A stretch of 64,000 nucleotides of DNA, from contig JALCQR010000007.1 in assembly GCA_022651385.1 (NCBI GenBank), positions 111,978 to 175,977 on the forward strand, written 5' to 3'. Below, one piece after another: positions 26,132-34,465 of the stretch; within the stretch, counting starts at the first letter, position 1, and each line of letters opens with the position of its first letter. The position numbers were made by a program, and so were the translations under genes. The notes under the pieces were generated by a model, which saw only the letters and a list, made by a program, of their open reading frames with translations, had not been told where the DNA came from and searched no databases. This DNA comes from Clostridia bacterium (GTDB lineage: Bacteria > Bacillota > Clostridia > Lachnospirales > Anaerotignaceae).

Positions 26132-26686
26132 TTGGCTAAGGACGGAACCAACCGTGGCGGCGCTCGTATCGGTGCCGGAGCCAAGAAAAAGCCCTTAGCT
26201 GACAAAATCACTGAGGGTAATCCGGGCAAGCGAAAGCTGACTGTCATCGAGTTTGAAGATCAAGCTGCAGATTTAGAAGGTCAGCAGATGCCCAAGCCAT
26301 CCAAGCTCTTATCCGCTACACAGAAAGACGGTAAACCACTGGTGGCTGAAGAAGTATATAAGGCAACCTGGGAATGGCTGGCAGAGCGCAGGTGTGCGTC
26401 GCTTGTTTCGCCCCAGCTTCTGGAACGCTATGCCATGAGTGTTGCCAGGTGGATTCAGTGTGAGGAAGCAATCACAGACTACGGTTTCCTCGCCAAACAT
26501 CCTACAACGGGAAACGCCATGCAATCCCCCTATGTAGCCATGAGCCAGAATTTTATGAGCCAGACAAACCGGCTTTGGATGGAAATCTATCAAATCGTAA
26601 AAGAAAATTGTGCGACGGAGTACAAGGGCGAAACGCCTATGGATGATGCGATGGAACGCCTGCTCCGTGCAAGGAAAGGAAACTGA
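26132..26686 (+). CDS. terS: terminase small subunit, P27 family
   Basis: A 184-residue protein from TTG 26132, with AAGGAGGTG nine bases upstream. The N-terminal basic stretch GGARIGAGAKKKP and NPGKRKL motif, then SPQLLERYAMSVARWIQCEEAI, are typical of P27-type small terminases, which bind the packaging site and load the large subunit. Position between HNH and the methyltransferase is normal for this phage group. Confidence 0.87.
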   Translation: MAKDGTNRGGARIGAGAKKKPLADKITEGNPGKRKLTVIEFEDQAADLEGQQMPKPSKLLSATQKDGKPLVAEEVYKATWEWLAERRCASLVSPQLLERYAMSVARWIQCEEAITDYGFLAKHPTTGNAMQSPYVAMSQNFMSQTNRLWMEIYQIVKENCATEYKGETPMDDAMERLLRARKGN

Positions 26687-26687
26687 T

Positions 26688-26843
26688 ATGGACTATCGTG
26701 AATTTATGAATCTACTGAAAAGCTATCGAAAGCATCTGAGCTTTCAGCAGTTCAGCACACTTCGTGGTCAAGCTAAGGCTGGTGATATTGATGCCGCCTA
26801 CAAGGGCCTACAGAAATTACTCAGGAGGAATGCACCATGCTAA
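26688..26843 (+). CDS. small phage protein next to the terminase
   Basis: A 51-residue basic protein (MDYREFMNLLKSYRKHLSFQQ, ending KGLQKLLRRNAPC) with AAGGAAAGGA before its ATG, which immediately follows the small terminase stop. Similar 50-residue proteins are regularly found at this spot in Clostridia phages. No function known. It overlaps the methyltransferase start by seven bases. Confidence 0.65.
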   Translation: MDYREFMNLLKSYRKHLSFQQFSTLRGQAKAGDIDAAYKGLQKLLRRNAPC

Positions 26844-28084
26844 TTGAAAAGAAAAATGTCGCTGAGCTACTTCCTGCTGATTACAATCCCCGTAAGGATT
26901 TAAGTCCCGGCGATCCCGAATATGAAAAGCTGAAACGCTCCATCGAGCAGTTCGGATATGTGGAGCCTGTCATCTGGAATGCCACTACTGGTCGCGTGGT
27001 TGGCGGGCATCAGCGCTTAAAGGTTCTCCAGGACATGGGCATGACGGAAGTTGACTGCGTCGTTGTTGAGCTTGATGCGGAACACGAAAAGGCACTGAAT
27101 GTTGCACTCAACAAAATCAGTGGTGAATGGGATAACGACAAATTAGCACTGTTAATCGCCGACCTGCAAGGCGCTGACTTCGATGTCTCTCTCACTGGTT
27201 TTGAGCCTGCCGAGCTGGACGACCTGTTTAAGGAGGATGTGAAGGATGGCATCAAGGAAGATGATTTTGATGTCAATGCCGAGCTTGACAAGCCTACCAT
27301 GACGAAGGCCGGTGACCTCTGGTGCCTTGGCCCGCATCGACTTCTCTGTGGCGACAGCACAAAGCCTGAAAGCTATGAGCTTTTGATGGCTGGCAAGAAG
27401 GCAAACCTGGTGGTCACGGATCCACCTTACAATGTGAACTATGAAGGCTCCGCTGGTAAGATTCAGAATGACAACATGGATAATGACTCCTTCTATCAGT
27501 TCTTGCTGGATGCCTTCACCAATATGGAAGCAGTCATGGCCGATGACGCATCCATCTATGTGTTCCATGCAGATACAGAAGGCCTGAATTTTAGAAAAGC
27601 TTTCTCTGATGCAGGCTTCTATCTTTCCGGCTGTTGTATCTGGAAGAAGCCCTCCCTAGTGCTGGGCCGTTCACCATATCAATGGCAGCATGAGCCTTGC
27701 CTCTTTGGCTGGAAGAAAAATGGCAAGCATCAATGGTACTCCGGTCGCAAGGAAACCACGATTTGGGAATTTGAAAAGCCCAAGAAAAATGCAGATCACC
27801 CAACCATGAAGCCGGTGGCATTGATTGCCTACCCGATCATGAATTCAAGTCTTACAAACTGCATCGTGCTTGATCCCTTCGGAGGCTCTGGCAGCACGCT
27901 GATTGCCTGCGAACAGACCGATCGCATCTGCCACACAGTTGAATTAGACGAGAAATACGCGGACGTCATCGTGAAGCGCTACATCGAACAGGTAGGTACT
28001 TCCGATGGCGTTTCGGTTATCCGTGATGGTCTGACTTACCAATACGATGAAGTCGCTATCTCCGAAGAATCCATGCAGGCATAA
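26837..28084 (+). CDS. ParB-like N-terminal domain fused to DNA methyltransferase (N4/N6)
   Basis: A 415-residue protein. Residues 1-95 are a ParB/Spo0J-type domain (NPRKDLSPGDPEYEKLKRSI, VGGHQRLKVL). The rest is a beta-class amino-methyltransferase: catalytic motif IV DPPYN near residue 195 precedes the SAM-binding motif DPFGGSGST near residue 345. Such fusions are common in phages, where they protect DNA from host restriction or mark it for packaging. Placement between the small and large terminase supports the latter two. Recognition sequence unknown. Confidence 0.9.
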   Translation: MLIEKKNVAELLPADYNPRKDLSPGDPEYEKLKRSIEQFGYVEPVIWNATTGRVVGGHQRLKVLQDMGMTEVDCVVVELDAEHEKALNVALNKISGEWDNDKLALLIADLQGADFDVSLTGFEPAELDDLFKEDVKDGIKEDDFDVNAELDKPTMTKAGDLWCLGPHRLLCGDSTKPESYELLMAGKKANLVVTDPPYNVNYEGSAGKIQNDNMDNDSFYQFLLDAFTNMEAVMADDASIYVFHADTEGLNFRKAFSDAGFYLSGCCIWKKPSLVLGRSPYQWQHEPCLFGWKKNGKHQWYSGRKETTIWEFEKPKKNADHPTMKPVALIAYPIMNSSLTNCIVLDPFGGSGSTLIACEQTDRICHTVELDEKYADVIVKRYIEQVGTSDGVSVIRDGLTYQYDEVAISEESMQA

Positions 28085-28113
28085 TACACACGATTTGCTG
28101 CAATTTTCCGGCG

Positions 28114-28187
28114 GATCTTTGGTACATATATTTGCTCTGAATTGCTTGATAATATGTGCCTTCAGAGTGATATATGTACTACCAAAA
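28114..28187 (+). promoter_or_regulatory. 74-base leader element, copy 1
   Basis: Starts GATCTTTGGTACATATAT and ends ATATATGTACTACCAAAA, which can pair with each other leaving two bulged bases. The second copy at 29155-29228 has the same length and about 60 of 74 identical bases, and the right-hand core recurs at 48500. TTGATA followed by 17 bases and GATATA could also be a promoter. Confidence 0.6.
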
Positions 28188-28204
28188 CAAAGGAGGATTC
28201 CACT

Positions 28205-28918
28205 ATGGAGATCAGATTTAACGTAACAGGAAGCGCCAGAAAAGAGCTGGTAGGAATTATTTCACAGGTAACCGGATGCAAGCAATTGTATAAGGGAATG
28301 CCAAGTGCCGCCTACGAGGTTGCAGACATTATCATCAGCAAGGATGGCACCGTAAGCTACGACGAGCGAACAGAGGAAAGCACCATCAAGGCAATCCTTG
28401 AACAGACTGCCGCTGCAGGTTTTCCCGCAGAGTTAGATGAGGCACTGGCCACTGAAACATCAGAAACACCCGTCACTGCAGAAGCAGACATTTCGGCGGC
28501 TACAAAGGACACCGGCCTGGTGATTTCATTCCCTGCTGACAAGGTCAACCTGGAAAACCTGCGAAAGCTTCTGGAGAGCAAATCAGACCTCATCAAGAAA
28601 GCCCTGGAGGTTGAAGCCTTCCCGATTGAGGAACACGATGATCAGGTCAGCTTCCCTTGGTGGCCTAGCATGCCGGACTTCGATGCCATCACTGCCTACA
28701 CTACATTCCTTTCTGCCCTTTGCAGGATGAGTAAGGAACAGAAGCGTATCACTGCAAAGGCAAAGCCATATATAGATAACGAAAAATACGCCTTCCGATG
28801 CTTTCTTCTTCGCCTCGGCTTTATCGGAGACGAATACAAGCAAAGCCGAAGGATCCTCTGCCGATACCTTTGCGGCAACAGCTCCTACGCAGGAGGTGAA
28901 GGCCATGTTATTCGCTAA
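28205..28918 (+). CDS. phage accessory protein ('virulence protein' family), function unknown
   Basis: About 238 residues from ATG 28205 with AAAGGAGGA before it. The opening MEIRFNVTGSARKELVGII is typical of a Clostridia phage/ICE family annotated loosely as virulence protein, without experimental support. The middle is Ala/Thr/Glu-rich and probably disordered, and the second half (DLIKKALEVEAFPIEEHDDQVSFPWWP) is more ordered. Expression probably starts from the 74-base element upstream. It overlaps the DUF4314 gene by 14 bases. Confidence 0.65.
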   Translation: MEIRFNVTGSARKELVGIISQVTGCKQLYKGMPSAAYEVADIIISKDGTVSYDERTEESTIKAILEQTAAAGFPAELDEALATETSETPVTAEADISAATKDTGLVISFPADKVNLENLRKLLESKSDLIKKALEVEAFPIEEHDDQVSFPWWPSMPDFDAITAYTTFLSALCRMSKEQKRITAKAKPYIDNEKYAFRCFLLRLGFIGDEYKQSRRILCRYLCGNSSYAGGEGHVIR

Positions 28919-29123
28919 CAGAGCGCAGGTTGAGCACCTGCGCCTCCGCTATCCCATCGGAACCAGAGTGGAGCTTGTAGAGATGGACGATGCTCAGGCA
29001 CCGCCCATCGGTACCCAGGGAACGGTAACCGGTGTGGATGATACCGGTAGCCTCCTGGTGGACTGGGATAATGGTTCTGGACTCAATGTAATCTACGGTG
29101 TGGATCGTGTGAAGAAGCTGTAA
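28905..29123 (+). CDS. DUF4314 small protein
   Basis: A 72-residue protein with CAGGAGGTG before ATG 28905. The sequence YPIGTRVELVEMDDAQAPPIGTQG and DWDNGSGLNVIYGVD is the DUF4314 small beta-barrel, probably SH3-like. These occur in phages and conjugative elements next to the preceding family; function unknown. Translationally coupled to the upstream gene. Confidence 0.78.
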   Translation: MLFANRAQVEHLRLRYPIGTRVELVEMDDAQAPPIGTQGTVTGVDDTGSLLVDWDNGSGLNVIYGVDRVKKL

Positions 29124-29154
29124 TATACACAGTTTTCTCCACCATATAGCAGCC

Positions 29155-29228
29155 GATCTTTGGTACATATATTGTCCGTAATCAGCTTGCTATTATGTGC
29201 TTTCAGAGTGATATATGTACTACCAAAA
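29155..29228 (+). promoter_or_regulatory. 74-base leader element, copy 2
   Basis: Same length and same ends as the element at 28114, with differences concentrated in the loop region (positions 20-37). It lies just upstream of the gene at 29250, with AAGGAGG eleven bases after its end. Confidence 0.6.
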
Positions 29229-29249
29229 GAAAACAAGGAGGCACACACC

Positions 29250-29687
29250 ATGATGAACATTTTTGAAGAAGCTTACAGAGGAATCCATGAAGCAAAAAGG
29301 GCTTACGCCACAGCAACTAACACGGCTGAGCAGGATGCAGCAAGAGCCATTTACAAGCAGGCAACCGCAAAGCTTGATGCCTTAAGTAGCACAGAGCAGC
29401 GCATCTGGATCGCTTATGAAACCGCCAAGGACTGCGGCAACGAATACATCGACCTGAACGACACCATCCGCGATGACGCAGTCGAAGGCCTGGTAGCCTG
29501 CATGAAGGAATACGGCATTGAAGCCTTCACCTTCTCTTCCACCTGGAGCAGCGCAGTTGAAACCGCATGGCTTTTCCAGAAAGCCGGATGCACCTTGGCT
29601 GGCCTGATTGAGATCAACAGCCAGCACAAAGCCTTCATGAGCGATGAGTATGAAAAGGCACACGGATACCTTTTCAAGCTGAACTAA
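29250..29687 (+). CDS. hypothetical phage accessory protein
   Basis: A 145-residue helical protein with AAGGAGG before ATG 29250. The central part TAKDCGNEYIDLNDTIRDD followed by YGIEAFTFSSTWSSAVETAW recurs in Lachnospiraceae phages and conjugative elements without known function. Its own leader element and its small partner gene downstream suggest an independently expressed accessory pair. Confidence 0.62.
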   Translation: MMNIFEEAYRGIHEAKRAYATATNTAEQDAARAIYKQATAKLDALSSTEQRIWIAYETAKDCGNEYIDLNDTIRDDAVEGLVACMKEYGIEAFTFSSTWSSAVETAWLFQKAGCTLAGLIEINSQHKAFMSDEYEKAHGYLFKLN

Positions 29688-29700
29688 GGAGGGCAAAACC

Positions 29701-29928
29701 ATGTGGGCAGAAGGAAGCATCAAGATTGAAAACAGCATTTTCCATTATTGGGTAAAGCATTATGAAGAGCCGAGCGAGGACTACGGCATTGACGGCGGTA
29801 AGATTTCAAAGCTCATGCTGAAGAGAAACGGTGAGATCGCCTACAACTACGACAGAGGCCTGGACATCGAGCCGGTCGACGAAGAAACCGAGATGGCACT
29901 TGCCATTCTGATGAAGGAATACAACTAA
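29701..29928 (+). CDS. small conserved phage protein
   Basis: A 75-residue acidic protein (MWAEGSIKIENSIFHYWVKH, then YGIDGGKISKLMLKRNGE) with AAGGAGG before the ATG. Often found directly after the preceding family. No function known. The next 110 bases to the terminase are non-coding. Confidence 0.65.
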   Translation: MWAEGSIKIENSIFHYWVKHYEEPSEDYGIDGGKISKLMLKRNGEIAYNYDRGLDIEPVDEETEMALAILMKEYN

Positions 29929-30040
29929 GAACATTCCCGAAGGACCGCCCGCAAGGGTGTGTTCCTCGTTATACGATATTTATTGATGATGGTCGTGCCA
30001 ATACGGTAACGACTTATTTTTATGCCCGGAGGTGAAGCAT

Positions 30041-31642
30041 GTGCGTAAATTAAAGAAATACAAACCGACCAAATTCAAAGCAAAGGATTCTCATTATGAT
30101 GTGGATGCTGCGGATTATGCGGTGAGCTTCATCGAATGCCTCTGCCACACCAAGGGCACCTGGGCCGGTAAGCCCTTCGAGCTGATTGACTGGCAGGAGC
30201 AGATCATCCGTGATCTCTTCGGTACGCTGAAACCAAATGGATACCGCCAGTTCAATACTGCCTATGTGGAAATTCCTAAAAAGATGGGGAAATCTGAGCT
30301 TGCAGCTGCCGTGGCCCTGCTTCTTACCTGCGGTGATGGTGAGGAGCGCGCTGAGGTTTACGGCTGTGCAGCTGACCGTCAGCAGGCAACCATTGTTTTT
30401 GATGTTGCCGCAGATATGGTACGTATGTGTCCGGCGCTCAACAAGCGTGTGAAGATTCTTGCTTCTCAGAAGCGTATCATCTACACACCAACCAACAGCT
30501 TCTATCAGGTACTATCTGCAGAAGCCTACTCCAAGCACGGCTTTAACATCCATGGTGTTGTCTTTGATGAGCTCCACACTCAGCCCAACCGAAAGCTCTT
30601 TGATGTTATGACCAAGGGCTCCGGAGATGCCAGAATGCAGCCACTGTATTTTCTCATCACCACTGCTGGAACAGACACCAACAGCATCTGTTATGAAACC
30701 CATCAGAAAGCCAAGGACATCCTGGAAGGCAGGAAGATTGATCCTACCTTCTATCCGGTGATTTATGGTGCAGACGAATCTGATGATTGGACGGATCCGA
30801 AGGTCTGGAAGAAAGCAAATCCCTCTCTGGGCATTACAGTCGGCATTGATAAGGTGAAGGCCGCCTGTGAGTCAGCCAAGCAAAATCCTGGAGAAGAGAA
30901 CTCCTTCCGACAGCTTCGTTTAAATCAATGGGTAAAGCAGGCGGTCCGCTGGATGCCGATGGAGAAATGGGATGCCTGCTCCTTTGCAGTCAATCCGGAT
31001 GAGCTGGAAGGACGTGTCTGCTATGGCGGTCTGGACCTCTCTTCCACTACGGATATCACCGCCTTTGTGCTGGTATTTCCGCCCCAGGATGAGGATGACA
31101 AATACGCCATTCTCCCATACTTCTGGGTACCAGAGGATACGCTGGAGCTGCGAGTTCGTCGTGATCACGTGCCATACGATGTCTGGGAGAGACAGGGCTT
31201 CCTGCAAACCACGGAGGGTAACGTCGTCCACTACGGCTACATCGAAAAATTCATCGAGCGCCTGGGTGAGAAATACAACATCCGTGAGATTGCCTTCGAC
31301 CGCTGGGGAGCCGTCCAAATGGTACAAAACCTGGAGGGCATGGGCTTTACCGTGGTTCCCTTCGGCCAGGGCTTTAAGGATATGAGCCCTCCTACCAAGG
31401 AACTCATGAAGCTAACTCTGGAGGAACGTCTGGCGCATGGCGGCCATCCGGTGCTTCGCTGGATGATGGATAACATCTACATCCGTACAGACCCCGCCGG
31501 AAATATTAAGGCCGACAAAGAAAAATCCACAGAAAAGATTGATGGTGCGATTGCCACTATCATGGGACTAGACCGCGCGATTCGCTGCGGCAATGACACC
31601 GGTGCTTCTGTCTACGATGGCAGAGGAATCTTATTCATATAA
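30041..31642 (+). CDS. terL: terminase large subunit
   Basis: About 533 residues from GTG 30041, which has GGAGG eight bases upstream; a GTG at 30032 overlaps the ribosome site. The ATPase shows EIPKKMGKSELAAAV as Walker A (about 77-91) and VVFDELHTQ as Walker B (about 173-181). The nuclease half starts with GLDLSSTTDITAF near residue 330, with its first metal-binding Asp. It cuts and pumps phage DNA into proheads using the small subunit. Length is normal for the Terminase_1 group. Confidence 0.93.
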   Translation: MRKLKKYKPTKFKAKDSHYDVDAADYAVSFIECLCHTKGTWAGKPFELIDWQEQIIRDLFGTLKPNGYRQFNTAYVEIPKKMGKSELAAAVALLLTCGDGEERAEVYGCAADRQQATIVFDVAADMVRMCPALNKRVKILASQKRIIYTPTNSFYQVLSAEAYSKHGFNIHGVVFDELHTQPNRKLFDVMTKGSGDARMQPLYFLITTAGTDTNSICYETHQKAKDILEGRKIDPTFYPVIYGADESDDWTDPKVWKKANPSLGITVGIDKVKAACESAKQNPGEENSFRQLRLNQWVKQAVRWMPMEKWDACSFAVNPDELEGRVCYGGLDLSSTTDITAFVLVFPPQDEDDKYAILPYFWVPEDTLELRVRRDHVPYDVWERQGFLQTTEGNVVHYGYIEKFIERLGEKYNIREIAFDRWGAVQMVQNLEGMGFTVVPFGQGFKDMSPPTKELMKLTLEERLAHGGHPVLRWMMDNIYIRTDPAGNIKADKEKSTEKIDGAIATIMGLDRAIRCGNDTGASVYDGRGILFI

Positions 31643-31678
31643 AAATGGAGCTCTTGTTTTTACACAAAAAGCTCCATT
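31639..31678 (-). terminator. terminator of the toxin-antitoxin pair
   Basis: AATGGAGCT (31644-31652) and AGCTCCATT (31670-31678) form a stem with an inner TTGT/ACAA pair. The minus-strand transcript ends in a run of U, so it serves the toxin gene. Confidence 0.65.
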
Positions 31679-31683
31679 ACTGT

Positions 31684-32013
31684 TTATTTATTTGAATTTA
31701 TGATTCCTTCGATATCTCGACCACCGTAGAATATGCGTGCTACTGTAACTGTCCTTTTCTCGTCATCAACCAGATAATACACAATAAAGTTGTCTACCGG
31801 AAGCTGATGCATTTTCATCGAATGCCAAGGCTCCCAGTCAACTAACGCATAGCGAGCTGGCATGAAATCCAATGAATGAACCTCTTTTCGGATACGGCTC
31901 AGCTGAGCAGAAGCAGTCTCCGGAACAAGGAGTTCATTCGCAATGTACGAATAGATTTCACGTAAGTCATCAAGTGCATCTACAGAATAGCCGACTTTAT
32001 AGCTATCTGTCAT
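31684..32013 (-). CDS. RelE/ParE-family toxin
   Basis: A 109-residue protein of the ParE/RelE fold: YKVGYSVDALDDLREIYSYIA at the start and FIVYYLVDDEKRTVTVARIFYGGRDI at the end, as in toxins that cut mRNA on the ribosome or poison gyrase. It overlaps the antitoxin by four bases in the usual antitoxin-toxin order. It lies opposite to the head genes, as a lysogeny-expressed moron. Which target it hits cannot be told from sequence. Confidence 0.87.
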   Translation of the reverse strand: MTDSYKVGYSVDALDDLREIYSYIANELLVPETASAQLSRIRKEVHSLDFMPARYALVDWEPWHSMKMHQLPVDNFIVYYLVDDEKRTVTVARIFYGGRDIEGIINSNK

Positions 32014-32315
32014 ATGCCAAACTCCTTTGCAAGTGCCGCATCGACTTCATCCGCAGAATATACCTTTCCTGCTTTGATGGAATCAACACCCTTCTGGAGT
32101 TCTGCATCAAGCTGTTCTCTGGTCATTGCACCAACAGCTAATGGCTTAGAAGAAGGAAGTTTCAGTTCAAACGGCATACCCTTCTTCAGTACAATTTGAC
32201 TATAAAGCATCTGAATTGCACTGGATGGAGAAATGCCAAGCTGAGAAAGAATACTCTCAGCATTGTCCTTGAGATTGGTATCTATTCTTGCATAAACAGC
32301 GGATGTATTTGCCAT
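32010..32315 (-). CDS. RelB/DinJ-family antitoxin
   Basis: A 101-residue protein starting at ATG 32315, with AAAGGAGGCG seven bases upstream. The ribbon-helix-helix SAVYARIDTNLKDNAESILSQ and GISPSSAIQMLYSQI match RelB/DinJ; the C-terminal helix (MTREQLDAELQKGVDSIKAGK) would wrap the toxin. It binds DNA upstream of itself to repress the pair. The 120 bases between it and the portal gene hold both divergent control regions. Confidence 0.87.
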   Translation of the reverse strand: MANTSAVYARIDTNLKDNAESILSQLGISPSSAIQMLYSQIVLKKGMPFELKLPSSKPLAVGAMTREQLDAELQKGVDSIKAGKVYSADEVDAALAKEFGI

Positions 32316-32435
32316 AGTATCGCCTCCTTTTTCTTTATTATATTCGCTTTTGCTTGCGATTGCAAGCATTTGCATAGATTATTTTATGACGAAACTTTGA
32401 ATTTTATACGCCCTTTGCGGCAGAAAGGAATATTT

Positions 32436-33806
32436 ATGGGATTTTTATCAGGACTGTTTCACTCAAGAGATAAGCCGACCAACAGCCTAAATGGCTCCGG
32501 CTATCGCTTTTTCTTTGGTGGCACCACCTCCGGCAAGGCCGTCAACGAGCGATCAGCCATGCAGATGACTGCTGTGTATGCCTGCGTAAGAATTCTATCG
32601 GAATCCATCGCATGCTTACCGGTACATCTTTATCAATATAAGGAATCCGGCAGCAAGGAAAAGGCCCTCTCTCATCCACTGTATAAAATCCTGCATGATG
32701 AGCCCAACCCGGAAATGACCTCCTTTGTCTTTCGAGAAACGCTGATGACACACCTGTTACTGTATGGCAATGCCTATGCGCAGATTATTCGCAACGGTAA
32801 AGGTCAGGTCATCGGGCTCTATCCGCTGATGCCTAACCGCATGACCGTGGATCGGGATGAGCACGGGCACCTCTATTATCAATATCAGATGCAGGAGTCG
32901 GATGCCCAAACCATGAAAGCTGGAACTGTGACGCTCAGGCCATCCGATGTACTTCATGTACCAGGCCTCGGATTTGATGGACTGGTTGGTTACTCGCCGA
33001 TTGCCATGGCTAAGAATGCCATCGGCCTTTCCATCGCCACAGAGGAATACGGCGCTAAGTTTTTTGCAAATGGAGCCACTCCTGGAGGTCTGCTGGAATT
33101 TCCCGGAACCGTCAAGAATCCGGATGCCATCCGCGAAAGCTGGAACAAGGGCTTCTCCGGCAGCAATTCTCATAAGATTGCAATTTTAGAGGAAGGCATG
33201 CACTACACGCCAATCTCTATCAGCCCGAATGAAGCGCAGTTTCTTGAAACACGTAAATTTCAAATTGATGAAATCGCTCGAATCTTCAGAGTTCCTCCTC
33301 ATATGGTAGGAGACCTGGAGAAGTCGAGCTTTTCTAATATTGAGCAGCAATCGCTGGAATATGTGAAGTACACCCTGGAGCCCTGGATTGTTCGATGGGA
33401 ACAGGCGCTAAACCGCGCCCTTCTATCAGATTCCGAGAAGGCTGCTTATTTTGTCAAGTTCAATGTAGATGGCCTGCTTCGCGGCGATTATCAAAGTCGC
33501 ATGAACGGCTACGCTACAGCTCGTCAAAATGGCTGGATGTCTGCAAATGATATCCGTGAGCTTGAAAACCTGGACCGCATCCCAGCGGAGCTTGGTGGTG
33601 ACTTATATCTCATCAATGGCAACATGACCAAGCTCGAAGATGCAGGAATATTTGCAGCCTCTTCTGCTGCTGGAAAGGAGGACGATTCCAATGAAGAAAT
33701 TCTGGAACTGGAAAAATCAGACACAGACGAATCAGGAGACGCAGGAAACAGTGACAACAAGAACACTGTTCCTGAACGGAACCATCGCCGAGGAAAGCTG
33801 GTTTGA
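32436..33806 (+). CDS. portal protein, HK97 family
   Basis: About 456 residues from ATG 32436. The family is clear from AMQMTAVYACVRILSESIA, LPVHLYQY, LLLYGNAYAQII and the C-terminal IFRVPPHMVGDLEKSSFSNIE. Portals form the dodecameric ring at one capsid vertex through which DNA passes. A long open extension upstream of 32436 crosses the antitoxin gene and is not used. Its 3' end overlaps the ClpP-type protease gene by about 115 bases in another frame, which is unusually long but both reading frames look genuine. Confidence 0.92.
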   Translation: MGFLSGLFHSRDKPTNSLNGSGYRFFFGGTTSGKAVNERSAMQMTAVYACVRILSESIACLPVHLYQYKESGSKEKALSHPLYKILHDEPNPEMTSFVFRETLMTHLLLYGNAYAQIIRNGKGQVIGLYPLMPNRMTVDRDEHGHLYYQYQMQESDAQTMKAGTVTLRPSDVLHVPGLGFDGLVGYSPIAMAKNAIGLSIATEEYGAKFFANGATPGGLLEFPGTVKNPDAIRESWNKGFSGSNSHKIAILEEGMHYTPISISPNEAQFLETRKFQIDEIARIFRVPPHMVGDLEKSSFSNIEQQSLEYVKYTLEPWIVRWEQALNRALLSDSEKAAYFVKFNVDGLLRGDYQSRMNGYATARQNGWMSANDIRELENLDRIPAELGGDLYLINGNMTKLEDAGIFAASSAAGKEDDSNEEILELEKSDTDESGDAGNSDNKNTVPERNHRRGKLV

Positions 33807-34449
33807 TGACGATATCACACCGGCCCTTTTTAAGGAGGAGCTCTTAAGTGGCTCTGGCGATATTACTGTCTGGATCAATTCACCAGGTGGTGACTGTGTT
33901 GCAGCTGCCCAGATCTACAACATGCTGATGGATTATAAAGGCAACGTTACCGTCAAGATTGATGGTATTGCCGCTTCTGCTGCATCGGTCATTGCAATGG
34001 CCGGTACCAAGATAATGGTGTCCCCTGTATCCATGCTGATGATCCATAACCCGGCCACGATGGCCTTCGGTGATTCAGCAGAGATGCAAAAGGCCATCGC
34101 CATGCTGGAGGAAGTCAAGGAATCCATCATCAATGCCTATGAGATTAAGACCGGTCTAAGTCGAGCAAAGATTTCTCATCTGATGGATGCCGAAACCTGG
34201 ATGAATGCCAATATGGCCATTGAGCTTGGCTTTGCAGATGAAATTATGAAACGAGATACGCAGGATGAAGCTGACATTGCACAGCCTGCTACTTCTGCTT
34301 CCTTCTCTCGCACAGCTTTCACCAATTCACTCATCGAGAAGCTGGCAGCCAAATGTCATATTCCGGCTAAGCCTGCTGAGCCTGCTATTTCGGAGCGCTC
34401 TGTAGACAGTCTCATGGAGCGCTTAAATCTTATCAAACAACACATTTAA
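33691..34449 (+). CDS. ClpP-type prohead maturation protease
   Basis: About 252 residues from ATG 33691, which follows GGAAAGGAGG. The ClpP fold is evident: ITVWINSPGGDCVAAAQIYN, then the catalytic Ser region GIAASAASVIAMAG (about 92-105), the His in LMIHNPAT (about 118) and the expected Asp in the helix after SHLMDAETW. In HK97-type phages this S14 protease cleaves the scaffold part of the capsid protein during assembly. The capsid gene follows. Confidence 0.92.
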   Translation: MKKFWNWKNQTQTNQETQETVTTRTLFLNGTIAEESWFDDDITPALFKEELLSGSGDITVWINSPGGDCVAAAQIYNMLMDYKGNVTVKIDGIAASAASVIAMAGTKIMVSPVSMLMIHNPATMAFGDSAEMQKAIAMLEEVKESIINAYEIKTGLSRAKISHLMDAETWMNANMAIELGFADEIMKRDTQDEADIAQPATSASFSRTAFTNSLIEKLAAKCHIPAKPAEPAISERSVDSLMERLNLIKQHI

Positions 34450-34465
34450 TGGAGGTAATACTACT

